This document shows positions 1-7,719 of a stretch of DNA of 64,000 nucleotides, one piece after another. Under the pieces are notes generated by a model. The model was not told the origin of the DNA. It did not search any database and worked only from the letters and a program-made list of their open reading frames with translations. The DNA comes from Verrucomicrobiota bacterium. Lineage in GTDB: Bacteria > Verrucomicrobiota > Verrucomicrobiia > Opitutales > Opitutaceae. Position numbers and translations under genes: made by a program. How positions within the stretch are numbered: the first letter of the stretch is position 1; every line of letters begins with the position of its first letter. The DNA is taken from NCBI GenBank assembly GCA_023426435.1, contig JAFAAS010000021.1:9993-73992 (forward strand), given 5' to 3'.

Positions 1-713
1 CGCGTCTCCAACTCGGCATCAGCCGCGGTTCACCCGAGCAGGTCATCGACGGCTGGCGTCACTTCGGTTACCGCCCCGCGGAAGGCGAAGACGACGCCGC
101 GATGGGCCGACGCCACGCGCAGGTGTTTCTCGAACTGCTAAACGGAAAAGGCTTCGCCCAGCCGCATCCGCGCCCGATGTTTCCGAATCCTCCCGGACTC
201 CTGCGCCTTGAGCCTTTCTCTCCCACCCTGCGCGAACGAATCTGGTGGGGCTCCGCAACCAACGCCACCGCCATCTGGGCCGCGAAGCTCGGCATGAACC
301 TCCAAAGCTCGACCCTCAAGTTCGACGAATCCGGCGAACCGCTGCACGTGCAACAAGCCGCACAAATCCGCGCCTTCCGCCAAGCCTGGAAAGAAGCCGG
401 CCACACGCGCACCCCGCGCGTCTCCGTAAGCCGAAGCATTTTCCCGCTCATCAACGACCGCGACCGCGCCTACTTCGGCGACAGCGCCAACGAAACCGAC
501 CAATTCGGCATCATCGACTCGATGAGCGCCGTCTTCGGTCGCACCTACGCCGCCGAACCCGACCTCCTGATCGAGCAACTCCGCCAAGACGAAGCCATCG
601 CCGAAGCCGACACCCTGCTCCTCACGATCCCAAACCAACTCGGCGTCGCGTATAACGTCCACCTCCTCGAATCGATCCTCACCCACGTAGCGCCCGAACT
701 GGGTTGGCGTTAG
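1..713 (+). CDS. LLM-class flavin-dependent oxidoreductase, C-terminal part
   Basis: The open frame runs in from the left edge (first full codon at base 3) and stops with TAG at 711-713, so the start is outside the window. The visible 236 residues include a LGISRGSPEQ stretch, a WWGSATNATAIWAAKLGMN block and an acidic C-terminal helix region, typical of bacterial luciferase-like monooxygenases (LLM class). These use FMN or F420 to oxidise or reduce small organic substrates in the cytoplasm. The substrate cannot be told. A degenerate second copy of its last third lies at about 3307-3432, beyond the sigma factor locus. I am confident of the family and not of the subfamily. Confidence 0.8.
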   Translation, partial: RLQLGISRGSPEQVIDGWRHFGYRPAEGEDDAAMGRRHAQVFLELLNGKGFAQPHPRPMFPNPPGLLRLEPFSPTLRERIWWGSATNATAIWAAKLGMNLQSSTLKFDESGEPLHVQQAAQIRAFRQAWKEAGHTRTPRVSVSRSIFPLINDRDRAYFGDSANETDQFGIIDSMSAVFGRTYAAEPDLLIEQLRQDEAIAEADTLLLTIPNQLGVAYNVHLLESILTHVAPELGWR

Positions 714-1009
714 CCCGCTGCGCAGACCAGAAGACCCACGTTCGAGCTAGCGACGAGAGCACCGCGGCCCTCTTGCGAGCAGTCACCTGGCAATCCGCGC
801 CGCCTTCTACCTCCGCCATAGCGATCCTGGGGATCTGTCCCAGCCTACGATCCCCAACCCTCGAACTTCCCTATAAGGCAACCGAAATTGCGTAATCAGC
901 TGCCTTCGGTTCGCCCGTCCAAGGGCGAAAGCGGCGGAATCAGCTCCGGCATTCCGGCGAAGTTTTTTGTGCGGTTTCGGTTTGGCGTGCTGTAGAGAAG
1001 TGAAACCCG
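714..1009. other. intergenic region with small inverted repeats
   Basis: No convincing gene is visible in these 296 bases. They contain GGGGATC/GATCCCC arms near 833-859 and AACCGAA/TTCGGTT arms near 879-910. Either could be a weak terminator of the upstream gene or a regulatory site for the sigma factor gene at 1010. Neither is followed by a T-run on the + strand, so I make no firm call. Confidence 0.3.
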
Positions 1010-2467
1010 ATGGCTTCCGATGCTGAACTGCTTCAATGCTATGTCGCCTCGTGCGACGAGACTGCGTTCGCCGAGCTCGTGGATCGGCATCTCGGGCTCG
1101 TGTATGCCTCGGCGCTGCGACGCACCGCCGGTCGCCAAGCACTCGCGCAGGAGATCGCGCAAAGCGTGTTCACCGACCTCGCTCGCAAGGCGCACACACT
1201 CCAGCATCACCCTGCCCTGCTCGGCTGGCTTTACCGCAGCACGCGCTACGCCGCCCTCGCCGCAATCCGCGAAGATGCGCGACGGCACAAACTCGCGATC
1301 GAGATCGCGGCCATGACCCCGTCCTCTTCAGACGACGAGCCCTCCGCCGACTGGGATCGGCTCCGCCCCTTGATCGATGAAACGATGGACCAATTGCGGG
1401 AACGGGACCGCACCGTTTTGCTGCTACGTTTTTTCGAGGGCCTTACTTTCGCGGAAATCGGCGCGCGGATGAACCTCGCCGAAAACACCGCGCGCATGCG
1501 CACCGATCGCGCGCTCCAAAAGCTGCGCCGCCACCTTCACTCCCGCGGTCTCTCGTCCTCCGCCGCCGCTCTCGGGCTCGCACTGTCGCATGCCGCCTTC
1601 GCCAGCGCTCCGTCCGGTCTGGCCGCCGCCGTGACGTCCACCGCCCTCACCTCAGCGTCAGCCGCTGCGGGCTACGGCTTCGCCGGCATTCTTCTCATGA
1701 GCAAGTTCACCACCCCCGTCATTAGCGCCGTCGGCGCTTCGATTTCCGCCGTCCTGCTCTGGACATCCTTCGCTCCGCACACCGCCGCGGAAGAGCTCGT
1801 CACGCTTCGTGAGGAAAACTCCCGGCTCACGGAGGCGCTTGCTTCTGATGCACCCGCCAGCGCCCTCGCCACCGCCGCCGCAGCCGTCGAATCGAACATC
1901 CTCGGGACCGCTCGTGCCGTGGAGCAACGCTCCTCGCAGCCGAGGAGCACCGGTGCTGCGGCCTCCCTCGTTTTGAAACAGGCCACCGCGTCCGCTGCAG
2001 GCGCAGCCGAATCCGATTCGACGCGTCACCGCAACCGCGGCCAGGCGACACCGCACGACGCGTTCATGAGCTTCGCCTGGGCGGCCGAAGCGGGGGAAAT
2101 CCAGGCGTTGTCGAAGCTGCTCTGGTTTGATCGCGAAGTCCTCCCCAAAGCCGAAGCGGTGCTCGCCTCCATGCCTCCTTCGCTGCGCCGCGACTACGAC
2201 ACACCGGAGAAACTATTCGCGCTAATCTTCGCCGCCGATGCGATCGTCGCTCCGCCACCCGCGCCCGACCTCATCGAGGGCTGGACGGTCGTCGAGCTTG
2301 CCCCCGGCCGCACCGCCCTGCGAGCACCTGGGGCAAAGCCGCACGTCGATTACCATCAGTATCAACAAACCGGCGATGGTTGGAAATACGTCGTTCCGGA
2401 AGTCGCCGTGCAACACATGCCCGCGGCGCTCACCAACGAAACCCTCGCCCAAGCCGCTCAGCGCTAA
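1010..2467 (+). CDS. ECF-type sigma-70 factor with membrane-anchored C-terminal extension
   Basis: This 485-residue protein begins with sigma region 2 (about residues 8-75) and region 4 (about 115-175, ending in an ENTARMRTDRALQKLRR helix-turn-helix). ECF factors normally end there, near 180-200 residues. Here an Ala/Ser-rich stretch, a hydrophobic segment (about 225-250), a short Leu/Glu coiled-coil-like stretch (LREENSRLTEAL), a low-complexity linker and a roughly 130-residue C-terminal domain follow. The factor should therefore be tethered to the inner membrane, with the last domain probably outside the cytoplasm. The next gene encodes a protein with the same anchor, coiled coil and terminal domain. 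Such extended ECF factors are known from Verrucomicrobiota and Planctomycetota. Targets are unknown, and no separate anti-sigma gene is seen. Confidence 0.85.
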   Translation: MASDAELLQCYVASCDETAFAELVDRHLGLVYASALRRTAGRQALAQEIAQSVFTDLARKAHTLQHHPALLGWLYRSTRYAALAAIREDARRHKLAIEIAAMTPSSSDDEPSADWDRLRPLIDETMDQLRERDRTVLLLRFFEGLTFAEIGARMNLAENTARMRTDRALQKLRRHLHSRGLSSSAAALGLALSHAAFASAPSGLAAAVTSTALTSASAAAGYGFAGILLMSKFTTPVISAVGASISAVLLWTSFAPHTAAEELVTLREENSRLTEALASDAPASALATAAAAVESNILGTARAVEQRSSQPRSTGAAASLVLKQATASAAGAAESDSTRHRNRGQATPHDAFMSFAWAAEAGEIQALSKLLWFDREVLPKAEAVLASMPPSLRRDYDTPEKLFALIFAADAIVAPPPAPDLIEGWTVVELAPGRTALRAPGAKPHVDYHQYQQTGDGWKYVVPEVAVQHMPAALTNETLAQAAQR

Positions 2468-2480
2468 CGCCCTCTCCGCC

Positions 2481-3167
2481 ATGTCCCGCATCACAACTTC
2501 CCTTCTCGCCGCGCTCGCCGCAGGCGTTCTGACGACAGGCATTCTCTATTATCTACAACGCACCCGCGCTCACGAGGCATCGCGGCTACGCTCCGAGAAC
2601 GCGCACCTCCGTCTCCGAGTCAGCGAGCGCCACGTCGCGCGGATCGCACCGTCGGCTCCTAGCACGACGGCGACCACGAGCCCCGCCGAATCGCAGCCCG
2701 TTGTTTTGGCGCCACGAGAACTGCGCGCCCCGGAAGGCGATTATCGCAACGAAGGCCAAAGCTCCCCGCTCGCCACACTTCAGACATTCGCGTGGGCGTG
2801 TGATCTAGGCGACAGCGAAACGATCAAGAACCTACTGTGCTTCGAAGCCGCCGGGCGCGTCAAAGCAGACGCGTTCATGAAGACGCTGCCGCCGGAAGCC
2901 CAGTCGCGGTGGACCTCTCCCGAGGCCATGGCGGCCGAGCTCCTGACGCACAACGGCATGCAACAACCGTTTCCCGTCGCAACAATCCTCGACCGAGCCA
3001 TCCCCGAAGCGATGGCGGACGGGCGCGTGACGCTACGACTTCCCGGAACACCGAAGGACGGCACCCTATATCAAAAGGTAGGCGATCGCTGGCACTACGT
3101 GATTACAGAAGCCGCGGTCGATCGCTACATCGCGGACGCCGCAAAACGGAGCGCGTCTGTTCACTGA
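2481..3167 (+). CDS. membrane-anchored paralogue of the sigma factor's C-terminal domain
   Basis: The ATG at 2481 lies 13 bases after the sigma factor stop and gives 228 residues; the open frame extends upstream only inside the sigma gene. An N-terminal hydrophobic helix (residues 5-25) is followed by a heptad-like SRLRSENAHLRLRV stretch, a Ser/Thr/Pro linker and a domain aligning with the end of the sigma factor. Shared features include FAWA...G, a conserved LL.F, a SPE/TPE segment, LR.PG.., and a final YQ..GD.W.YV..E.AV block. It looks like a partial duplication of the upstream gene that lost the DNA-binding half. It may be a co-sensor or regulator of the sigma factor. No named family is recognised. 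Confidence 0.75.
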   Translation: MSRITTSLLAALAAGVLTTGILYYLQRTRAHEASRLRSENAHLRLRVSERHVARIAPSAPSTTATTSPAESQPVVLAPRELRAPEGDYRNEGQSSPLATLQTFAWACDLGDSETIKNLLCFEAAGRVKADAFMKTLPPEAQSRWTSPEAMAAELLTHNGMQQPFPVATILDRAIPEAMADGRVTLRLPGTPKDGTLYQKVGDRWHYVITEAAVDRYIADAAKRSASVH

Positions 3168-3306
3168 TAGTGCCCGTCGACGACGCGCGCTCACCCTGCC
3201 CTAACTGCAGTTCAGCGCAAAAGATGTAAGGTCCGCGAAGATCCGCTGTCTTCCTTGCGTTCCTTCGCCTCTCCCCGTCTTCGCGCTTAAGCCCACGTTC
3301 GTCCCG

Positions 3307-3450
3307 TTTGGCATCATCGACTCGATGCCCGCCGTCTTCGGCCGCAGCTACGCCGCCAAACCCGACGCCCTGATCGAGCAGCTGCGCCCCGCGAAAACCA
3401 TCCGCATAAACTCGGCTCGACTTAGAAATTGCCGGCCGAGCTTGCCGTGA
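3307..3450 (+). pseudogene. decayed fragment of LLM-class oxidoreductase
   Basis: Starting at 3307 the translation FGIIDSMPAVFGRSYAAKPD followed by ALIEQLR closely matches the 504-600 segment of the oxidoreductase at the left edge (FGIIDSMSAVFGRTYAAEPD, then LLIEQLR). About three quarters of 33 residues are identical and the nucleotides are similar. Similarity fades after 3400 and a TGA closes the frame at 3448-3450. There is no upstream domain and no start codon, so this is a remnant of a duplicated or second oxidoreductase gene, not a working gene. The rest of 3168-3478 shows nothing else coding. Confidence 0.65.
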
Positions 3451-3478
3451 GCGGGCGTTCGCCGCCAGCCCATGCACA

Positions 3479-3862
3479 CTACGCGCCCGCCTTTGCTTTT
3501 CGTAAGCGAGGTTTTTGAAGCAGGACGGCAGCCGGAATCCGAAGCCCGGACTGGAGCGAGCGGATCATTGGGAGGCTGAGCGGCCGCCGGCGGCCGAGGA
3601 CTTCGGACACTTTGCTCTTGTTCGGAATGAAGCGGAGCAGATCAGAGCGGCTGAGGCCTAGCTGCTCCATGCGAAACTCGATCGCGGAAACCGGGTCGGG
3701 CGCTGCGATGGCGAAATGCTCCTCCTCATATTTTTCGATGAGAAGACTCCAGAGCTCGAGTTCGGCCTCCGCTTTCGAGCCGGGAGCCGCTTCCATCAAA
3801 GTCTCCACATAAGCAAGGGCGGCTTCGTGCTCGGCGTCTGTTTTGATGATCTTGGGAGTCAT
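3479..3862 (-). CDS. higA: HigA-like antitoxin
   Basis: The 127-residue protein has an acidic helical N-terminal half (ALAYVETLMEAAPGSKAEAE) and a C-terminal Xre/HigA-type helix-turn-helix (about residues 65-115: EQLGLSRSDLLRFIPNKSKVS then EVLGRRRPLSL). In this family the antitoxin binds and neutralises the HigB ribonuclease and represses the operon. It starts 3 bases after the toxin gene ends, in the toxin-first order typical of higBA. The repressor target is probably the 19-bp palindrome at 4185-4203. Confidence 0.85.
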   Translation of the reverse strand: MTPKIIKTDAEHEAALAYVETLMEAAPGSKAEAELELWSLLIEKYEEEHFAIAAPDPVSAIEFRMEQLGLSRSDLLRFIPNKSKVSEVLGRRRPLSLPMIRSLQSGLRIPAAVLLQKPRLRKAKAGA

Positions 3863-3865
3863 TGG

Positions 3866-4159
3866 TCAGATGGTGTTCGCGTCGACAGCGTCGTATTCCT
3901 TGTGCGTGCCTGCAAACCGGATGAACACGACGCCAGTGTTGTAGTGGATTTTGACGATTAGGCGGTAGTGGTTGCCTTTGATATCGAAGACGACGCGGTT
4001 GTTGGGAAGGACGTCAGCGGACGGATACTGTCGCTTAAGTTCGGCGAAATTCTTCCAATGGGCGACTTTGGCTTCGTGATACCAAGCTCGAAGAGGTCTC
4101 TCGGCCGCGCGATGCTTCTCCCAGAGAGTGCGGAGCTTCTTGATAGAGATGACGCGCAT
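3866..4159 (-). CDS. higB: HigB-like mRNA interferase toxin
   Basis: I choose the ATG at 4159 (MRVISIKKLRTLWEKH), which gives 97 residues, the usual HigB length. The longer frame to 4234 would run through the operator palindrome. The sequence carries the HigB_toxin (RelE-fold) hallmarks: RPLRAWYHEAKVAHWKNFAEL, then NNRVVFDIKGNHYRLIVKI and a C-terminal VFIRFAGTHKEYDAVDA. Members cleave mRNA on the ribosome when the antitoxin is lost. It is the first gene of a two-gene operon with the antitoxin downstream. Confidence 0.87.
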   Translation of the reverse strand: MRVISIKKLRTLWEKHRAAERPLRAWYHEAKVAHWKNFAELKRQYPSADVLPNNRVVFDIKGNHYRLIVKIHYNTGVVFIRFAGTHKEYDAVDANTI

Positions 4160-4184
4160 GAGAAAGATCCGCGATCCGAGAAAC

Positions 4185-4203
4185 AGTTCCCATTTTGGGA
4201 ACT
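4185..4203. promoter_or_regulatory. candidate HigA operator palindrome
   Basis: AGTTCCCA-TTT-TGGGAACT is a perfect 8-bp inverted repeat with a 3-bp spacer, 25 bases upstream of the higB start. Its size and position suit an autoregulatory operator of the HigA repressor. The rest of 4160-4499 shows no gene. Confidence 0.6.
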
Positions 4204-4499
4204 CGGTCAAGCCCCTTTCGAAGATCGGAAGCAAGAGTGTTATGGGTTAACTCTTGGTTGCCGCGGGACAGAACCAGCGGAGACGAAGACGCGCATTCTC
4301 GAACCCAACTGGGCGCCATGTGCCGAGCCGGAGGACCGAACGCGTCATCCTGTTGGCCCTCGCCCGCGATTCGATTCACCCCCCATCGTGGACTTCATGG
4401 TGACGGGGCTTCCGATTCATGAGCGCGTGCGATCGGCTGAACCTCATCGCGGCCTTGAGTTTTCCTGTCGTCCGGACGTTGTCGTGAGCCCGTTCGATC

Positions 4500-5351
4500 G
4501 TGTCCTCCTTCGTCAACATCTCCGCCTATAAATTCACTCCGCTCGACGATCTTCCCGTCTGGCGCGAGCGCCTGTTGGAGGTGTGTCGCGCGGGCGATCT
4601 TCGCGGCACCATCCTGTTGAGCGTCGAGGGCATCAACCTCTTCGTCGCCGGCACGCGGAGTCAGATCGACGCGCTGCTCGCCACGTTGCGCAGCATCCCT
4701 GGCCTCGCCGATCTCACGCCCAAGGAAAGCTTCAGCGCGGAACAGCCGTTCAACCGGATGCTGGTGAAGATCAAAAAAGAGATCATCGCGTTCGGCGTTC
4801 CCGGCATCGATCCCGCGCGCCGCCCAAGTCCGAAACTCCCGGCGCGCACGTTGAAGCAGTGGCTCGACGAAGGCCGGCCGATCACGCTCCTCGACACGCG
4901 CAACGACTACGAGATTCGCCTGGGCACCTTTCGCGGCGCCGTTCCAGCAGGCATCGAAAACTTCCGCGACTTCCCCGCCGCCGTGAAAAACCTGCCGGAG
5001 GAAATGAAGGAGCGCCCGATCGTGATGTTTTGCACCGGCGGCATCCGTTGCGAAAAGGCCGGTCCCTATCTCGAACAGGCCGGTTTCAAAAACGTGCATC
5101 AACTCGACGGCGGCATTCTGAAATATTTCGAGGAGTGCGGCGGCGCGCACTACGAGGGCGAATGCTTCGTCTTCGACCAGCGCGTCGGCGTCGATCCCGC
5201 GCTGCGCGAAACGAATTCGGTGCTGTGTTCAAATTGCCAGCTACCGCTCACGGAAGCCGAACAGCGAGATCCTCGCTACGTCCCCGACGTCAGCTGTCCC
5301 CATTGCGCGGATACACCCCCCGGCCGGCCTCATCCGGCTCTCACCAAGTAA
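4500..5351 (+). CDS. trhO: tRNA uridine(34) hydroxylase, rhodanese family (TrhO/YceA)
   Basis: This 283-residue protein has the UPF0176/TrhO layout: an N-terminal ferredoxin-like domain (residues 1-95, KFTPLDDL...GTILLSVEGIN), a rhodanese domain (about 110-215) and a C-terminal Cys-rich tail with CSNC and CPHC pairs. The rhodanese active loop is CTGGIRCEK with Cys178. TrhO forms 5-hydroxyuridine at the tRNA wobble position. The start is a GTG at 4500, chosen because VSSFVNISAYKF matches the usual N-terminus. It converges on the GH5 gene with only 6 bases between the stops. Confidence 0.93.
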   Translation: MSSFVNISAYKFTPLDDLPVWRERLLEVCRAGDLRGTILLSVEGINLFVAGTRSQIDALLATLRSIPGLADLTPKESFSAEQPFNRMLVKIKKEIIAFGVPGIDPARRPSPKLPARTLKQWLDEGRPITLLDTRNDYEIRLGTFRGAVPAGIENFRDFPAAVKNLPEEMKERPIVMFCTGGIRCEKAGPYLEQAGFKNVHQLDGGILKYFEECGGAHYEGECFVFDQRVGVDPALRETNSVLCSNCQLPLTEAEQRDPRYVPDVSCPHCADTPPGRPHPALTK

Positions 5352-5357
5352 ACTCAA

Positions 5358-6508
5358 TCACCGACTCACCGTCGCGCCGACGCCCGTGACGGAACGGATG
5401 TAGTCGACCTCCGCTTCGGAATAGGGCGTGCCGTCGCCACGAAACACATCGTGATGCCACGGCTTCGGTTCCGCCGTATAGTTTTTTGTCCACGTTTCCC
5501 ACGGATAGATCGTCTGCGATTTGCCGTCGACGAGCCCCCAGTGAAACGCACCGACGCTGGCCCGCTTCAGATCGCCGAGAATCGGATCGAACCGGCTGCC
5601 TGGGCCACGCGCCATATACTCCGTGCACCAAATCGGCCGGTCGAACTCGGCTTTCATTTCCGCCACCTGCTTCGCCATGTTTTCCGGCGGCGCGTAGTTG
5701 TGGAAACTGATCACATCCGAGTTCGCCAACATGAACTGATAGATGGGCGGATTGCGCTTCCACCCATCGTAGTCGAGCCAGATGCCGGCGGTGAGCGGCT
5801 GCGACGGCGCCACCTCGCGCGCCCACCGAAACGCTTTTCGAGCAACGTGAGTGCGGCGGCGGCTTTGTTCGGCAGCTCGATTCCGCCATAGGCGTCGGTG
5901 TTCGGATTGTCGGGCTCGTTGAACAAATCCCAACCGAGAATGCGCGGATCGTCCTTGAAGCGGCGCAGCACGCCTTGCACGTAGGGCTTCAGCGCGTCGT
6001 GCCGCGCGGGATCGCGCAGAATCTCGCGGCCCGGTGACTGCACCCACCCACTGTTGTGAACGAACGGACGCGGCGGCCGCTGCGGCCCCAGATACGGGTG
6101 CGGGTCCCACACGCCGTCGAAAAAAACGAAGAGGATCTTGATCTGGTGACGCTCCGCGACGTCGAGGAATTGCTCGATTCGCTGCAGGAAGCCGGGCGCA
6201 TCCTGCTGCCAGAGCAAATCGTGCAGGAACACGCGCATCGCGTTGAAGCCGACGTCCGACGCCCACCCGAACTCCTGATCGATCGTCTCCAAATCGAACG
6301 TCGCCGCCTGCCACATCTCAAGTTGGTTAATAGCCGTGCGCGGCACGTAGTTCGCGCCCACCGGCCAGGCGTGCTCGGCCGCCCAGGTGTTGACGCGCGC
6401 CTCGGTCCAGCGACCGGGGACGGTGAGATTCGCCGCGATACCGACCGCCGGCACAAACGCGCACAGCACCCAGCCAGCGAGATAAAGGAGAGAACGGAGC
6501 TTTGCCAT
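5358..6508 (-). pseudogene. secreted GH5-like cellulase/mannanase, broken by a 1-base frameshift
   Basis: From ATG 6508 the protein begins with a signal peptide (MAKLRSLLYLAGWVLCAFVP) and continues as a clan GH-A glycoside hydrolase: FNAMRVFLHDLLWQQ, KILFVFFDGVWDPH, GWDLFNEPDN (acid/base Glu) and a later PIWCTEYMARG (nucleophile Glu). The reading frame breaks at about 5835-5838. The first frame reads LTLLEKRFGG and the next frame continues as AFRWAREVAPSQPL. Adding one T to the TTTT run (one A in the coding strand) would restore about 383 residues. Both catalytic halves are otherwise intact, so this is either a recent mutation or an assembly error. The natural substrate is probably a plant or microbial beta-glycan. 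Confidence 0.8.
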
Positions 6509-6835
6509 ATCGGGGAGGAGGTTTGGGGTTACCGCCGGCACCCGGGAGCGAAACAGCGTAGCTTCGTCGTTGCGAGGCTTCATCGGGTAAACGGAAACAT
6601 CGACCGACTCCGCACGGTTCACGGGCTGGAAGGACGCTCATCGGACTCCTCCGGGAAATCGGTTGAGCCCCACCCCGTCCGCTGCCGCGCAGAAAGCATC
6701 TCCGCCAATTCGACAGCGTTGATACCAGCGTCTCGCTCCCCGCCCCCGCCAACAACGCACAGCTGAATCTTCTGCAGGAGCGGCTTTACGCCGCGATGTC
6801 CGCCCGGCTTTACACCACGACCAAGACCTTTGGCC
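6509..6835. other. intergenic region with REP-like element
   Basis: No supported gene lies in these 327 bases. Short frames here lack family features. The only structure seen is the REP-like hairpin near 6774-6797 and a partial echo of it (CGGCTTTACACC) just downstream. Confidence 0.4.
6774..6797. repeat. REP-like palindromic element
   Basis: GCAGGAGCGGC-TTTAC-GCCGCGAT has a 5-bp GC stem with a GCAGGAG head, the layout of REP elements in other bacteria. A partial repeat of the loop side follows at about 6804-6815. No RAYT transposase gene is in this window. Confidence 0.45.
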
Positions 6836-7255
6836 TCACTCCACCACCCGCAGCCCGAGCTTCTTCGCCGCCACCACCATCCGCTTATCCCGGCTAAACA
6901 GCGGTCCCGCTTCCAAACCCGCAAACGTCGCGAGGTGAATCGCGTCGAGCGTTCGCAAGGGCACCTCCGGATGGACCACCGCCATGATCTCCGCGGCATC
7001 GCGCACCACGACGGCATCCAACCGCACCAACTCCACCACGTCGTCCACCAACAGCTGCTCGAACATCTCCCAGACGCGCATGCGGTGTTCCAGCGCGAGC
7101 GCGCCGGAACGTTCTTTCGCGAGCAATGCCGACCACAGCTCCGCGTAGAGGAGTTCGGACGACACGATTCGGTGCCCTTCGACGATCTTCTCGCACGCCG
7201 CTGAATCCGCTTCGCGCGTGAAGAGTTTCACAACCACCGAGGTATCGAGATACAT
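6836..7255 (-). CDS. vapC: PIN-domain toxin (VapC family)
   Basis: This is a 139-residue PIN domain. It opens with MYLDTSVVVKLF (first acidic metal ligand), has YAELWSALLA in the middle and ends with LRTLDAIHLATFAGLEAG and FSRDKRMVVAAKKLGL, which supply the remaining conserved acids. PIN toxins are Mg-dependent ribonucleases held inactive by a cognate antitoxin. The start lies 1 base past the antitoxin stop, so the pair is translationally coupled. The RNA target is not predictable. Confidence 0.85.
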   Translation of the reverse strand: MYLDTSVVVKLFTREADSAACEKIVEGHRIVSSELLYAELWSALLAKERSGALALEHRMRVWEMFEQLLVDDVVELVRLDAVVVRDAAEIMAVVHPEVPLRTLDAIHLATFAGLEAGPLFSRDKRMVVAAKKLGLRVVE

Positions 7256-7256
7256 C

Positions 7257-7622
7257 TCAATACCCGCGGTCGCGCATCTCTCGCAGCATCTCCGTCGAGT
7301 CCGGCGTCATCGGCAGCGTCGCACGGAAATCCGCGATCGAACGCCACGGCTTCGCTCCCACCACCGGCCGGTAGCGCACGAGCATCGCCTTCGGTTCTCC
7401 GTCCGAAGTGATCACGATTTCCTCGCCTTCCGCCGCTCGCGCGAGGAGCGCCGACAACTGATCTTTCGCTTCGCGCACCGAAACTTCCGTCCGCCGTCGC
7501 AAGACGTCCGCCGCCGATTCCTCGACCGCGCCCGGGGTGATGCGCTTGCGCCGCTGGCGAAGGCCCTCCACGAGTTTCGATTTCATGTAGCCACACGTGG
7601 CCACATTCCCCATCGCTGTCAA
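7257..7622 (-). CDS. Phd/YefM-type antitoxin of the VapC pair
   Basis: The 121-residue frame holds a Phd/YefM core (EVSVREAKDQLSALLARAAE, then GEEIVITSDGEPKAMLVRY) preceded by a basic stretch and followed by a C-terminal tail likely to wrap the toxin. The start is uncertain: ATG at 7622, 7613 or 7586 are all in frame. A 22-bp imperfect palindrome covers 7585-7606, so translation from 7586 would place the operator right at the start codon. The family binds its own promoter and neutralises the PIN toxin. Confidence 0.78.
   Translation of the reverse strand: MTAMGNVATCGYMKSKLVEGLRQRRKRITPGAVEESAADVLRRRTEVSVREAKDQLSALLARAAEGEEIVITSDGEPKAMLVRYRPVVGAKPWRSIADFRATLPMTPDSTEMLREMRDRGY
7585..7606. promoter_or_regulatory. 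candidate antitoxin operator (imperfect palindrome)
   Basis: The arms ATGTAGCCAC and GTGGCCACAT form a 22-bp palindrome matching at 18 of 22 positions. It sits at the 5' end of the antitoxin gene, where Phd-type antitoxins usually bind. It overlaps the possible coding start, which weakens the call. Confidence 0.35.
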
Positions 7623-7670
7623 TCCTCGTCGCCGTCACCTTGCAAAAAATCCGCACGCGATGGCGCGTTT

Positions 7671-7711
7671 CTCTTCTTTTGCGCCTTTTGCGCCTCTTTG
7701 CGGCTACAGGT
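7671..7711. repeat. degenerate TTTGCGCC short repeat
   Basis: The stretch TTTTGCGCC-TTTTGCGCC-TCTTTGCGG is a tandem, roughly 9-mer degenerate repeat just past the aroF stop. Similar TTGCGTTCCTTCGC sequence occurs near 3253-3268. It looks like interspersed intergenic repeat material, without coding capacity. Confidence 0.4.
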
Positions 7712-7719
7712 TTGTGCTC

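Noticed and set aside
2238..2480. N-terminal extension of the sigma-tail paralogue
   Set aside because: It lies within the end of the sigma factor gene in another frame. The ATG at 2481 directly precedes the membrane helix.
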